Notes under the pieces: model-generated
Seen by the model: the letters and a program-made list of their open reading frames with translations, nothing else
Database searches by the model: none
Told to the model about the DNA's origin: nothing
Source of the DNA: Thamnidium elegans
Taxonomy: Eukaryota > Mucoromycota > Mucoromycetes > Mucorales > Mucoraceae
Reading direction: 5' to 3'
DNA length: 64,000 nt
Assembly (NCBI GenBank): GCA_025201345.1
Contig: JAIXMG010000007.1
Coordinates: 124,001 to 188,000 of the forward strand
Made by a program: the position numbers and the translations under genes
In this document: in pieces, positions 11,683-26,100 of the stretch
Layout of the letters: each line of letters begins with the position of its first letter
Numbering within the stretch: the first letter of the stretch is position 1

Positions 11683-14600
11683 ATGTCTCAACATGGCTCA
11701 AATACATCTTTTCCGGAGGAATCTCAAACTAATAGTCCGGAACAAGAGAGTTCTTCTAATTCACTTAATGATAACCAAAAAGTATTTATCCCTTTATATC
11801 GCTATTTTATATTCTTTTTTTCCTTCTAGGGACACTAACTAGAAAAAAAACTTTTTTCTTTTTAAGCTGATAGAGGCTAAAACTGCCGTTATTTTATTAA
11901 AGAACTCGCGACTCAGTACCAAAAATGAATATACACAGTGGTTATTAAAAATGCTGTATCAACCCTGTGCCAGAAAAGACGAAGACGTAAGCTTAAAAAA
12001 AAAAAAAAAAAAGTTAAAATACCCGTCTTTTTTTTTTGACATAAAATGGGGTATTTTTTTTTAGGGAAAAAATGTTTTGTACTTGTCTAGAAGCAGAAGA
12101 AAGATTTGGGCATCAGATTTTTTTATTCATCAAGGTTTGTTTAGTTTTATGTGATTAGATCTATTTTAACGCTTTTTTTTTAGATCCTTCTAGGATTGAC
12201 ATTGTAAATAGACACAAAGACCAATTATATGTAATTACACCAAAAACTACAATTTTGACATTAGCTCAAGATAATAGACTTGTCTATATTATCGATTTAA
12301 GTTCCAGTCTAGCTACTGTAGGAAACACTCGTTCAGATATATTACTATCTGAAGTTTTTGATACGTAAGTATTTTTTCTTTTATTGATGATTAAAATATA
12401 AACAATAACACAAATAAATATATAGGCTCAAGAATTCATTAGAGGGTTTGGTACAACCTTTCTCAATGCAAGTTTCACCAACTGAAAAAGTTGTGGTAAA
12501 ATTTTAGACAACAAAAAAAAAAGATCTTTGCGTAACCAAAATATTTCTATTTAGGTTCAACCTTCTTTGCGCTTAACAGTAATGGCTGATTGCTCTCAAT
12601 TTGCTTCCAACGTCAATGTTATACCTATGCTAGTCGAACACCCAACTATGCGAGTATTTACTCAAAATGTTATTATTAATACAAACAATATACATATCAT
12701 CATTCGAAAACTACGATCAGAATTTCTTGCATTTCAAAACGATACAACACAATTTAGAAAATCAATGAAAAGAAATAGACCCAATATGGGTTACGATTTA
12801 GATGTAGGAAATGAAGTAGCACCACCCGGAGGTGTAGGTGTCTTGGATGCTACCTCTTTTTTACAGCATGTAAAACCTAAATCTTATTCTGCTGATTCGA
12901 CACCTTTAATGTCAGATAACACATCAAATCGCTTACATACTTCTTCTTCGGATGCAAATATTGCTCAAAAAGGAAAAGAAACATCTTATCATTCTTCAAA
13001 AAAGGAAGTGTGGGGTATAGGTAAATCAGGGGCCAACTTGTCTCGTATTTTACATGCCGGTCACTTTGCTCTCAAGTTATTACCGAAGCAAGGTCGCGCG
13101 CAACTGATATTGATTACAGATGGTGCAATGAAATCCAACGTTCATGATAACACATTTGTACGTCAATTTGCAGAAGAAGATATCACCTGTCATATTATTC
13201 AAATTGGGTACGCTAGTAGTTTTGTACCAGGTAGAAATTTTGGGTTTGTACCAGATACAGAAATCCTTCAATTCTTGGCTCGAGCGACGAGTGGTACATT
13301 TATGTATTCCGAAAAATGTCTTACCAAAATACACACAAATCATGCTGAAGATGCCAATCGAGCGCCAAAGTCATACCCTACTGTTCAATTTGTTGATTTA
13401 AATAAGGCTACGCATATATCAACGCCTAATATTTATCATCGTCAATTTTTATTCAGGGAGACCGTGTTGACCAGATACCATCATTCCGAATTTATCTTGC
13501 AAGCCGAAAAAGATTCGGGAATACCTCATCGAAGAGATAATTTGGAAGCTAATAATGAATTGAGGGATAGATTTAATTTTCCTTGGGATCCGTACGCAAA
13601 ACCACCTGAAGGAGATTGGCGTTTATTAAAGTATAGGGAGTATACTTTACCTTCCGAATTCTCTCATATTATTGCCGCACGTGCACGTGAGGGTTTTACT
13701 GTACAGTCCGTTACGTTTGATGATGGTACAGGTTCAAGGCATTACGATTCTGGAATTAATAATTTAGAGGCCCTTGATTTTTCTGCCGTTAGAAAGGAAC
13801 GTATTCAAATCGTCATGATGATGCGTTGGCAACCAAACATTTCAATCGAGTATAGAATTCGTGCTACTTGGCTTCCAGCTGTCATCGGTAGTTGTAATTA
13901 CAAGGACCAAGATTTATTAATGTCCAGTAGTATCTTTTCTCGCGGAAAGGCACCTCGTGCTGAAATCTTTGTTCGAACCGACGCAGGGTTCGCTCATATG
14001 TTACAAAACTGGGATGTGTTTAGAAGAAGAGCTCAAATGATGGGAGTAGTCACTGGATCCATTTACTTTGGCGAAACCTATACTGCACCCATGTACTCAA
14101 AGATTGAAAAACTCAAGACGTATTTGGTAGATATTTATGAGGGAGATGAGGTTTTAAAGACAGTTATAGGGTTTCCAAGTAAGTTTTGGATGAGTGCAAG
14201 TAATAATAATAATAATGATCAAGCTTCCAATTTACGTTCGGAAACTCTCAACAGTAGACCAGGATCGACGCAACAAAAGACTCACTTTATTGATTCGTTT
14301 AAAGATTATTGGGAGAGGATGAATCATTCAGAAGCAAGAGCAAGAACAAGGTCTTGGTATGATCCTGGTTGTATTGATTTGTTAATAGGCGATATTTCAC
14401 CATATATGACACCAAAGCTAACATCTACATCAAATCAAGATTTTGTATTTAATGTGGAAGAGGATATTTTGTATATGGTAGCCAATGTAAAACAAGTGAT
14501 GCGTGAGTGGTCTGATTTTGAGGCTAAAGATGGTACATTTGTTAAAATGTTGCATAGAATTATGACTAGTCCTGCTACGATGGATGAGCAAAACAAGGAT

Positions 14601-17600
14601 TATTTTACAGCTTCCTTGATCTATCCTCCTTCCTTTTGCGAACTACGTGTGAGACACGAATACGGTCGTTTAATTACTTTACGCTTATTGTTTTTCAATG
14701 TCGACGTTTTGGTTAGAAATAGAACAACTGAAAATTTAGTTCATTTATTAAAAACGACTGATGGTACCAAGGCCCCATGTAACATGATTTGTGAGCGTCC
14801 TTTCTCTCGTCTATTAATGAGAGATCCCAAACATTTCGCTGACGCCGTCATAGAACCTAACCCTGAAACGCCCGGAGGTGAAAGAGCCCTTGGCAGTTTA
14901 ACCAAAAATCAAAGTCGAACCAAGGCTTGGTATTTACCTGTAGCCATGTGGTTGACAAGTGAATATATTGTACGTGATTATTTACGACATATGACTTGGT
15001 CTTGGCAAACCGATAATCACCAAGACTTTTATCATAAAGAAAATAAGATGATGCCTATTCATGACTTGGCTTTTCAATTTCTATGTCAAGTTCGACTTGA
15101 TCAGGTAACGTAAACCATGGTACACAATAATAATAAATACTGACAAAAAGAGTCAAAAATAGGGTTATCAACTTGTCTCTCCTCGACCGGATAGTACTCA
15201 TTTCTATCAAGAAATTTCACTCCCTAACCGAGATGGTAAAACTACTTCACTTTGTGCTATTCAATATTTCGTCTGGAAAGATTCCGTCACCGGTAAAATA
15301 ACGACAGAATTATGGATGGAACCTAGTGGGAGCTTTGATTATGACCAGTATGATCTTGTCAAACGTTGGACATTTGAACCAGATCGAAAAACCATTTCCC
15401 AACTTGTAACATTCGATCAAATTCACGCAGTAGGTAGGTCGAAGGGAGTAGGTGATTTTAAGGATAAAAAGAAAGGTAGTCAACAGACACCAAAATTACC
15501 TGATGAAGATACGGCAGTTATGATGCTTCCTCAGTTATTTGATGTAGCTTCTGTACTAAGGTCAAACAAATTCGTGGTTGCTTCGTTTAAATCGCCTCAG
15601 TATAAGATGACATCGTTACCTCCCATAAAATTGAAAACTTTTACACCTACACCTGTATATAACAACGATAGCTCTAGCTTTCAAGATCACAGTAGTGATC
15701 AATCTGGTAACTCTACTCCTGTTTCCAAAAACAAAGGGTTCTCATCAAAGTCGCATCGCTATTTGCGCCGTCATGCAGCTACCAGTAATATAGAGACATC
15801 CGTCATTGATTCACCTATACCTATTGAAACCCATCGTTTGTTCAGCTTTAGACCTGATGCTCTATTGAACAAAAACAAGGAGGTAATTGCAAATCTGGAT
15901 GTTATATTACAAAATTATGCACTTTTACACTACTTTGTTGAGCGCTCTCTCGATTATATTTCTAATGGTGAAATTCTCATGTCTCATCATGATGTCGGTG
16001 CAGCATTCTGGCAAGACTTGAAAGGTGCTCTTCAATCTGTGGCTAAAGAAGGCGAGATCTCTAGCACTGGCTTAATTCCTGATCTTCGAAAGACACGTTG
16101 TTTTGTCAAAATATTCGACCCTCGTTCGTTTGTTGTTATCCTGTTTCCTAGTTTAGAATCCGTTTCAACAGGTTTACTAAAACTACAGGAAGAAAATGAG
16201 TCTAATTCAATTTCAACAATTCAGAAATGTAAATCTTTAGACGTTTTTATGTTCGAATGTGTTCGACAGAAGCCCATGAAACCTACAAAGAATGATATGC
16301 CTTTTGGCAACCCATTGGAAGAAGATAATCGTAGACGTATTGAAAATATAATTGAAGGGCATGAAAAAATTTCTATAAAGCCTATCAAGTACCTGATTCA
16401 TGAGTCGGATGGACTGGGCGTTATGCTTAGACCCGAATTATTTGAAGGCGAGTATAGTACTTGTCAAAGTCAGGCTCAGCTTACGGAGCGAGTGCTTCGT
16501 GTAGCACAGGATATTGCTCGTGATTATTCAAACAGTTTTCTCAAGTCGTTTTATACCTGTTTAATGAAAGGATTTATGGTAGATGATGATGACCTTAACA
16601 AGGTGCTTGAAGTATGTAATGAATCTACTATGAATATTGAAATCACCGAGTTTGTGTATGCCATGACTATGCAAAGACAGGAACCCATAAATCCGTAAGT
16701 AACCATGTTCTATTTTTTTTTAAAAAAAAAGCTAAACTTTTTAATAGTATTCAAGATTCAGAAATCCAAGGAAAATTCGATTCGATTTTTCAACAATATT
16801 TTGAACCTGTTCAAACAAAGAAAAATGTAGGATCCAATCTCTTTTATTATAAGCCTCCTTTCAATAGAAGTGATAGTATTAATTCGCGTCAAGATAATCT
16901 ATCGTTTGATGATAAAATATCTTACATTGTCAACTTGGTCGCTCACTCTCAGGCGCCTTTACTTATTCGCTTGTATGCAGTTTATAAAACTTGTTTGACC
17001 ACAAACTCTGAAACCACTACATGTTCCGAAATTGTAGCTCCAATCACTTCTATCCCTACTTCATTCTCTGGAAAAATGTCTAACGGAGAAGAATTTGATT
17101 TAGAGCAGAAAGATCTCGTCATTGACGAAAAATTTCCTCTCAAAACTGGAAATACCAAAGTCTATCTTCAAATTGTTTGTCTCAATATGTCTCGGTCAGC
17201 ATTGGACGATTATGTAATTGATGATAATATCTTATCTTCTACTGCAGAGTAAGAAAATTCATGTATATTTTTTGTTTTGTTGTTGTTGCTAACTTGAATT
17301 TTGCTTTTTTTTAGAAGTTTAGTTCAGTCTATGAAATCACAACCGGAATGTTTTTACTCTCTAAGCCAAGATCAACAAATTGCATTAGCTGAAACTGATT
17401 CTCGCGTAAACTGGTTGTTGAAAGAAGAAACGATTCATAGTCTCTTAAAGTTCCCTATAATCACTTTATCTACGCTTAAATATGTTGAAAAGAAATTATG
17501 CGCCCCCACTCCTTATGTAGACTACGAAACATCCATCACTATACCTTTCCGATTTGTTAAAAACTATGCTGAAAGTCGAATGGTTTTCATTAATGAACTT

Positions 17601-20600
17601 GAAAAAGATAGATGTTGTAGACGAAACGAAAAGTATCGATTGAAACGTATCGGTGATTACTTTTATGTATGTGAAGATTATATTTACAACATGGGAGAAG
17701 AATCATCATATTCGAATAGTGCTTCACCTATAGTAACAGATAATTCACCTGTATCAGAATCTTTAATCGATACCAATTCGAACGACGATTTTTGTGATGG
17801 GTTGGGTATCAGTATATCTCAATTTGCTGAAAGAGAAGAAGAGGAAGAAGAGGATGAAGAGGACAAATCACCTGGAACTCCTATGAATAAGAGACCGTTA
17901 TACTGGCTTATTTTGATACCTCATGAAAGATATATTCAAATATACTTCTACAGCAAGATGCAGATGTTAAATGCTGGATCTGATATACTGGATCCAGTGA
18001 AAGAAAAGATCAAGGTGGTTCAAGAGCGTACCAATCGTTTAATTTTGTTAAATTATTTACAGGAAACACGTATTTGCAGGTAACTAAAGTAAATAATAAC
18101 ATTAATAAAGCACATACTAACTCTATAGTTCGCAGTAAATATCTTGAGGCGCCTAGTGAGGATGAAACATCCAAAGCGTATTCAGACGAAGATGAATCTG
18201 AGGAAGACGATACAAGCGAAGAGACAACTACTTCTCTTAACTCGGCCAATTTTGAACCTGGGCAATTTTCTTGTCCATTGGTGTTTACTAAACGATTCCC
18301 ATTACACTGGCGATTGCAGCCCAATGTTGCCATCAAATTTCTTACAACAGATGTGTTACGTTTATTTACAGTCATTAACAAGCCAAATATGTTTGTTATT
18401 GAAAGAGATGAGTCCATCGTATACTGTAAAATATATGAGGAAACTATTGGTGGTGACGTCGAAGGATCACCAGGAACAATGTATGGATCACCAGTACAAA
18501 CCCTATCCGGGAAGAATAATGAAGATGATACTTTGACGTTGATTGCATGTAATACCCCTGATACAGCTTCCAAACGTGATTTGACAATAACATCCTCAAC
18601 TTCGCCCCGAAACCGTTCTACAAATAATTCAAGGTCTTCTTCAAATGAAAAGCGAGAGCTTGTTCTAGAGGTTTATGGTATAGATCTTCCTCCTTGGATT
18701 GAAAAAGAGTTTGTCAATTTGATTGATAACAGACTTGTTTCTCAAATTACATTAAATGAAATCCAACAGTACTTTGTTAGAAATTCAACTTCTAAACCAA
18801 CGCCGGCTGTAAGTGAAAAAAGAAAGAATGTTTCTGTATTCTAGCATTATTAAAAACTGATTTTATGTAGGATGTCGAATTCATTCTACCTACCAAGAAA
18901 CCTCCTACACATAGAGAGATGCTGCGTATACCTGGTCTGGTTAATAGTCCGTATACACTTTTACAGTACTTTAAAAAATCTTTACTTGTTGATAATATTC
19001 GCCCATTAACAGGGCCGTATGTGCGAAAAGTCTTGGAAAAATATACTAATACTGCGTTCTTGACGAAGGATTTCGATGCTGTCCAAGATGGTGCTAAACG
19101 TGAATATAAAAGGTATTTAAATATATATTTATATATTTAAAAGAAAATGGTATATCAAGTACTTATTTATTTTTTTGAGTAAAGTGGCGATGAAAGAACT
19201 CAAACAATTCACCCTGAGGCTTTCTGTTTCTATTATAATTGTACAAAACGCTTACCCGGTGCTTCTTCTACTTTAGAATTATTAGCAGGTCAAGGTATGG
19301 CCGGTATTTGTTTAACTCTTTTGGACGAAGCGGGTATACCTATCACTTCTATCGTAGAGGATAATAGTTCAGGTGGAAATTTTGATCCCGAGGTTATTCA
19401 CGATTGTCTCGAAGAAGAGTTCCGGGAAGCTACCGTTGGCACTACTTACAACCATATATGGGTAGACATATGGGTTACTGGAGGGGTAGATGGTGATGCG
19501 TTGATGCATCACATCTACGAATGTTACAGAAGAAGTCTTTGCGATTACTTTATCGAAAAGACTGTGACAATTGATTTGAGCGCTGCTCTTTCGCTTGACG
19601 GTGCATTACAAAAGGCGGTTTCTGAAAAATCGGAAGGCCGTCTCAGTACTGTGCTAAGAAAGAAATTTATTGAGTCTGTTCTTTTCATCTTGAGAAAAGC
19701 ATCTGAATTGAAAAGTCCTACAGTATACTCTATGGATACCGAAATACAGACTACACCATGGTGTATGGACGATCTTGTGCGCTATTTGGACGTTGAACTT
19801 CGAAAGATTGACCCTACCCTTAGACCTACTGTAGCTTGGACTTCTTTGGGTAACTCTGTATGGGGAGAGAACGACGACACTACATATCCTAATAGTAACT
19901 GGGAGCTGTATAGAGGCTTTAAGTACCGCCAGCGTCAAAAGTTACAAAGTAATATCCGTCTAGTTGCTATTAGTGGATTGGACGAGTTCGTTGAAAAGTT
20001 AGGAAGTGTTTCAGATGCATTTGTTCATGATAGACGGCCTAGTACCGGAAGTGATGGCTTAAGTAATAAAAGTAGGTCAAGACGAAGCTCAGGAGACTCT
20101 GATAATACTGATGCCAGTCAGAGGAAACTAAAGGTGGAAACTAATGATCATTCAAGAGCTTCCAGCGCACTATCAAGTTTAGGACTTTTAAGCAAAAATG
20201 GGCCTCAACTAGATGCCAAAAAGCACTGCTTTATGATTATGACGTTAGATGTTCACAGACTTTCTATTTACACTTATAACTGGTCAGAATCTGTATCTCA
20301 AGATCTCTTCAATGGCCTGTTCCGCGTTGCTAATCGACAAGAAGCACGTAATAAGATAATGACTAACATTCTACATCAAAAGATGGGTTTGTTTCATCAT
20401 ACAACACCAATGAAAAGTATTGTCGAACAGTTCGCTACTACCTCTGCACAAGCTTCTAATAAATCTTTATCTGCAAATTTGATGTCCGGTAGTACAAGCT
20501 ACTCTGCCTCGACGCCTCTTATTCAGTTAACTTCACCCAAGCTTTCTAAAAAAAATAATCGGCAATATGAGACAACAAACAAACAGGACTCTACTCCTTC

Positions 20601-22735
20601 CTCCAGAACCCCTAGTGGCGTTCGACGTAACAATAACAACAATCCTCCGTCTATTAATGCGGGGTCCGTGGCCGTTAGTATGCTTGATTTGAAAGATATG
20701 ATTGCGTTTCCTACAACTGCCCCTTCGCGGGAGATTTTGAAAACACCAAAAATAGGTGATACAACACCAAATATCGATAGTCAGCTGATTGAGCAAGAAA
20801 AACATATTGATAGAATTCTTCAAAAATCGTCTATACGAAACGCAGAATTAGATCATGCCTTGATGGATTCGATTACTGATTCGGTGGCGGATACCATTCG
20901 TAGTAAAGATTTCGATATCTTACGACGTCATGGTCAGCCTTTCTTGGAAGCGTTCTTAAGACATGCCAAAATACAATCTGCTCACCGCAAAGCATTAAAG
21001 GTATATTTAAAGTGGAGAAAACGCTACGGAGACCCTCAAGCCGAAATTGATTTGACTGAAAGGCTATCTCGTCCCGAAGTTTCGACAATTATGCGATCTT
21101 CTCGAATGCTTCACTTTTGCCGTACACCACTTATATTCTGTGATCCCGAAAAGGATTGGTCCAATCTGTTAGAAGGATCTTCAGGAAGAGCTGAAGTTAT
21201 TGAATGGTTTAAAAATATGGGTAGATCTTTGATGACAGATTATGCCAAATATCTTGAAGGAGCCGACATGCAGTTGATCGACTTTGCCAAATCTGACTCT
21301 AGAAATTGCGAAAATCAATCTACACTCAGAACATCTAACTTTAGCTTGGGTAAAAAACTGACAGTAGAGTGTCCTCCCACCTATTTGTTACGTGTATTTG
21401 AAGGCGGGTCTATTATTTGCGAAGCTCGATTAACTAGTGTATTTGTTTCCGTGACATTATACACCTTACACCGTCAATATGGGAGACTGGATTATAACAG
21501 GTTCCGTCATGAATCTAGAATGAAAAAAAGGACAAACTTCAAGAAATTTGAGGAAAATTCCGGTCACTTCAAGCAAATGATTCATATAAACTCATTCGTG
21601 TATGATTTTCAATTAAATTATATTCAAAAAATGTTGGTCAATCTTTCCAAAGTGCCTGCAGATTTGGATATGTTATCTTTCGTACGCCGATTTGCTCGCA
21701 TTAATCAACAGCCATCACGTTATTCAAAAGATCGTATTATTCATGGATTTTACCAATTTGAGGTTGGGAATATGAGTCAAAGATCATTCTTTGAGAATCT
21801 CTTTAAGAATGCCCCTCGTCATGGTTTATCAAATGTTTTGTCTAGTACTGGTTCTTCTGCTGTTTCTGTTTCAAGTACGGATTTATCTTTCATGGAAAAT
21901 CATGACCAAGATCAATCAAATTGGAAATACACCTTACTTATGTGCCCACCTATTGATTACAATAATGATGAACAATCAAATGATGATGACAAGTCTCCAA
22001 CAAGTAAAATGATTATAGAGTATTTTATTCTTGTTGTTTATCAAGGCCATGTATCACCAGATTCTATGACGAAAGCCAGCTGGACTAAAACTAAAAATAC
22101 GCCGGGAAAACTATCCCATCTTTCATTTCGAGAAGAAGGTTTAACTTTGTCAGATATTGTCTCCAGCGCTAGAGTAAGATTAGATGGAATTGTTTCTGAG
22201 GTAATATCATGCAAAATATTAGTTACTACATAATAATGATTTGATGATTTTGTATTTTTGATAGGTGATTGTTAGAAACAAACGAGTTCATGATTGGAGT
22301 AAACTTTATAATACTGACCTTAGTTTAAAAAAAAATGTTCGTACTGTTCCTGAACATCCCGAATTAGTCCAGCTTATGAGTGAATTTGATCGTATAGATA
22401 TTACGGAAGCGGATGATAACATTGCATTAATATTTAATATGAAGCTAGATTGGAATGCTGCATTAAACACGGTAAAACTGTTGACGAAAAGTAAATGGAA
22501 AGATTTTCATGAAGGAGGCCGTCGCCATTTGTTATTATATAGTGCAAGGTATATGGACTTTATGATTCACCTGAGGGTTGATTCTGGGAAAAAAGTCCAA
22601 GGATGGTTGGTAAGTCGAGAAAAACGAGCAGATAATACCGAGTTTGAAGGTGCAGAAAGAGAACAAATGGCAAGTCTAGGCAAAATATTTTATTATTACA
22701 TGTGGAGGATTATTGCTGGTAGAACATGTATCTAA
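11683..22735 (+). CDS. SZT2: SZT2 homologue (KICSTOR-type regulator of TORC1), full length
   Basis: Thirteen exons join in phase: 11683-11781, 11867-11986, 12065-12134, 12184-12364, 12426-12495, 12555-15104, 15163-16694, 16748-17248, 17315-18079, 18136-18808, 18871-19112, 19185-22200 and 22265-22735. The product is 3,429 aa, close to the human SZT2 length (about 3,400). Segments that recall animal SZT2: VYIIDLSSSLATV with ILLSEVFDTL (residues about 130-160), QLILITDGAM, SFVPGRNFGFVPDTEILQFL, WLPAVIG, NKPNMFVIERDESIVYCKI, and GQGMAGICLTLLDEAG followed by a long C-terminal region. Low-complexity acidic and Ser-rich stretches (EEEEEEDEED near 17846) sit between them. Animal SZT2 scaffolds the KICSTOR complex, which recruits GATOR1 to lysosomes to restrain mTORC1. 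The role in this fungus is inference. The last codons may be refined by cDNA. Confidence 0.87.
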
Positions 22736-23192
22736 AAATAAAATAAAAAGTAATTATCGTATAACACATGTCTATCTAACATGGTACTGTTGGTGGGTGT
22801 ACAATATATACTTATTAAAGAAGGAGCAAAAAGAGGAGCTAAAAAAAGTAACAGTAAAGAAAGATTTAATAGGGGAGAAATATTATAAATACATGTAATA
22901 AGGGATGATGAAAAATAAGGGATTCGGAATGTATGATTTTTTTTTATATAGCGTACTTCTTTATTATTTATTACTGCTGTAATACGTATATATTGTTTTA
23001 CCAAACATTGGATAGATTAAAAGAAGTTGCTAAATTATATGTGAAAGAGGATATACAACAGGGACATTAAAGTATAGTTAATAATTCATTCCTGTCCTAA
23101 AATTAAATAAAAATATAAAATACTTTAATTTCTCTTCTCTTCTTCTTCACATTTTACTTTTTAAAGTTTACCATTATCATAAACTTATAAAA
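22736..23192. other. Intergenic region between SZT2 and FKS1
   Basis: 457 bp of AT-rich DNA holding the SZT2 3' end and the FKS1 leader. A CTTCTCTTCTTCTTCAC pyrimidine tract (about 23132-23150) precedes the FKS1 start. No further gene was seen; the small open frames here are not supported. Confidence 0.5.
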
Positions 23193-26100
23193 ATGGCTGG
23201 TGATTATTCAGAGAATATTAATAATAATCAAAAATACCATTATACTAGTGAGCAGTTACCCAGATTAAATAATGACGATGACCAATACCAAAATACATAC
23301 CAAAATCAACACCAACAACACCAACGACAACATCAACACCAAAACCAACAGTATTATCAACAGCAACATGCAGTAGACATGGAACAGTATCATCCAACGT
23401 ATGTTTCTTTAACCACAATAAATAATTTATTCTAAATTCATCCCTTAACTCCCCTTGTTTTTTATATATACTTATAGTCAAAGTTCATCTAATATCTCAT
23501 CGTCACCTGGTAATAGATTTTTTTTTTTTTTTTTTTTACCAACACTTGCATGTATTAACTCCTTGACTCCTATATATAGCAGGCATATTCCAGCTTAATA
23601 ATCACACTCCCTTGCCACAGCATCAATTTGATCGAGATCATCCAACTTCTTACGCACAATACGACGGTTCTTCTGATATGGAATGGGTCGATTCTTCATC
23701 CTCAATTAGATATGAATTTCAAGAAAATCAACAACCCCCACCACAGCACATAGCAGATATAGATTTATTTAATAACCTACGAGATGATATTCATAGTTCT
23801 AGTAGATACCTTCGGTGTGCTCCTTCTACCGAATCTTTAGTAGCTTTATTAGAAGCGAAGCGAACTCGAACTCCAAAGGGAGTCAACGCTTCATCGGTTC
23901 GATCTCCTACCCCTTCTACACCTTTCGTATCAACCCAAGATTTATCATCAGATACGCTTGTAAACGGTCCTCATAACAGTGTACTTTATCCTGCATGGAC
24001 AACTGTTGCCCATTTTCAAAATTTACCTTCATTAAAACAAATTCAAGATATCTTTGTATCATTAAAAAATGCTTATGGATTTCAGTACGATAGTATGATG
24101 AATATGATTGATCACCTTATGGTTATGTTAGATTCTCGTGCTTCTCGTATGACGCCGGCTCTGGCTCTTCTAACATTACACGCCGATTATATTGGTGGCC
24201 CCAACGCTAATTATCGTAAATGGTACTTTGCAGCACAATTAGACTTGGATGATGCTGTAGGTGATAAAAATGCTGCTACACACGTTGCAGAAAACCAAGA
24301 GAGCGCGTCTATTGATCAAAACCAACAACAAACGTTAACAGAGGCAGAAAATAGTTGGAGATGTAAAATGGAGGAAACTTCTGATCATGATCGTGTTCGA
24401 CAATTAGCATTATGGCTCATGATATGGGCTGAGGCTTCAGTTATTCGATTTTGTCCAGAGACACTGTGCTTTATATTTAAATTGGCAGACGATGCAGTTA
24501 CAGAAAAATTGAATGGGCCTGTGGTACCGGAAGGATATTATATGGACACTATTATATCCCCTCTATACGACTTTGTCAAGGATCAGGTCTATAGAAACGA
24601 CAAGTTGAACAACTCAATAAGAAGGGATAGGGATCATGCAAATGTTATTGGCTACGATGATGTGAATCAACTTTTTTGGTATCCTGAAACTATCTCTCGT
24701 TTGGCTCTAAAAGATAAATCGAAGCTGATGGAAATTGCATCTCATTTAAGGTACGATTCTTTGGGCGAAGTAAATTGGAAAAAGGCATTTCAAAAAACTT
24801 TTAAAGAAAAAAGATCTTGGATGCATTTGGCGGTGAATTTTACTCGAATTTGGATTATTCATATTGTTTCTTTTTGGTATTATATCGCAGCAAACTCTGG
24901 TATACTTTACCTTGACAATGACAAGGATATTTCTGAACAAGAAACACCAGTTAAAATATCTATGGCGGCTCTAGGAGGTGCTGTAGCTACGTTATTAGTG
25001 ATGCTAGGAAGCTTTGTTGAATATATTTATGTTCCTTTAAACTTTCAAAGAGCTGGAATTTTATCTCGGCGTATGTTTTTGCTTTTTTTCGTACTCATTT
25101 TGAATGCTGGTCCATCTGTATATTGTATCAAATTTAATCGAACAGGTAATTTGTCTATGGCAGTATCTTTAGTTCATCTTTTTGTCAGTCTAGTTACAAG
25201 TATATATTTTGCCATTATTCCCCAGTCTCGTCTCTTCATCCGAGTTTCTAAATCAAAAGACGAGCGCAAAACACCAGCAAGCCAAACCTTTACAGCCAGT
25301 TTTCCACACTTGAAAAGAACTGACCGCTTAATATCAATTGGTCTTTGGTCCTGTGTCTTTGGTTGTAAACTTTTAGAATCTTACTTCTTTATTGCTCTTT
25401 CCTTCAAGGATCCTCTCAAAGCTATTGCTAACATGAAAGTGCTTGAATGTAAAGATGCTATTACGGGTTCTATTTTATGCACGTATATGCCCTCGGTCTC
25501 ACTTGTACTTATGTTATTGATGGAGCTAGTATTGTTCTTTTTGGATACGTATTTATGGTACGTTATTTGGAATACTGTATTTTCGGTAGCTCGATCTTTC
25601 TATCTCGGTATTTCCATATGGAGTCCATGGAGAAATATTTTTTCAAGATTACCTAAAAGAATATATGCAAAGATTTTAGCTGCTTCCGAGCTTGATGTCC
25701 AATTGCATCCAAAAGTACTCTGCTCACAAGTATGGAATGCTCTTGTTATTTCAATGTTTCGCGAACACTTATTATCTCCTGATCACGTTTCAAAATTACT
25801 ATATAGACAGGTAATTAAACCACAATCCTTTTTTCTATTATTTTTTTCATTTATTAAATATTATTATTAGGTTCCTGGCATTGGGACGGACAAGCCTTCT
25901 TTGAAGACTCCTAATTTTTTTGTCTCTCAAGAAGATGTTGCGTTTAAAACCGAATACTACCCCCAAAAAAGTGAAGCTAGTCGTCGTATGCAATTTTTCG
26001 CACAAAGTCTTACTACGCCCATGCCTGAATCACTACCCATTCCTAATATGCCTACGTTTACAGTAATGACCCCACATTACGGAGAAAAGATTATTTTATC

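Noticed and set aside
18010..18573. 187-codon minus-strand frame
   Set aside because: Antisense to acidic and Ser-rich exons of SZT2; no likeness to a protein family.
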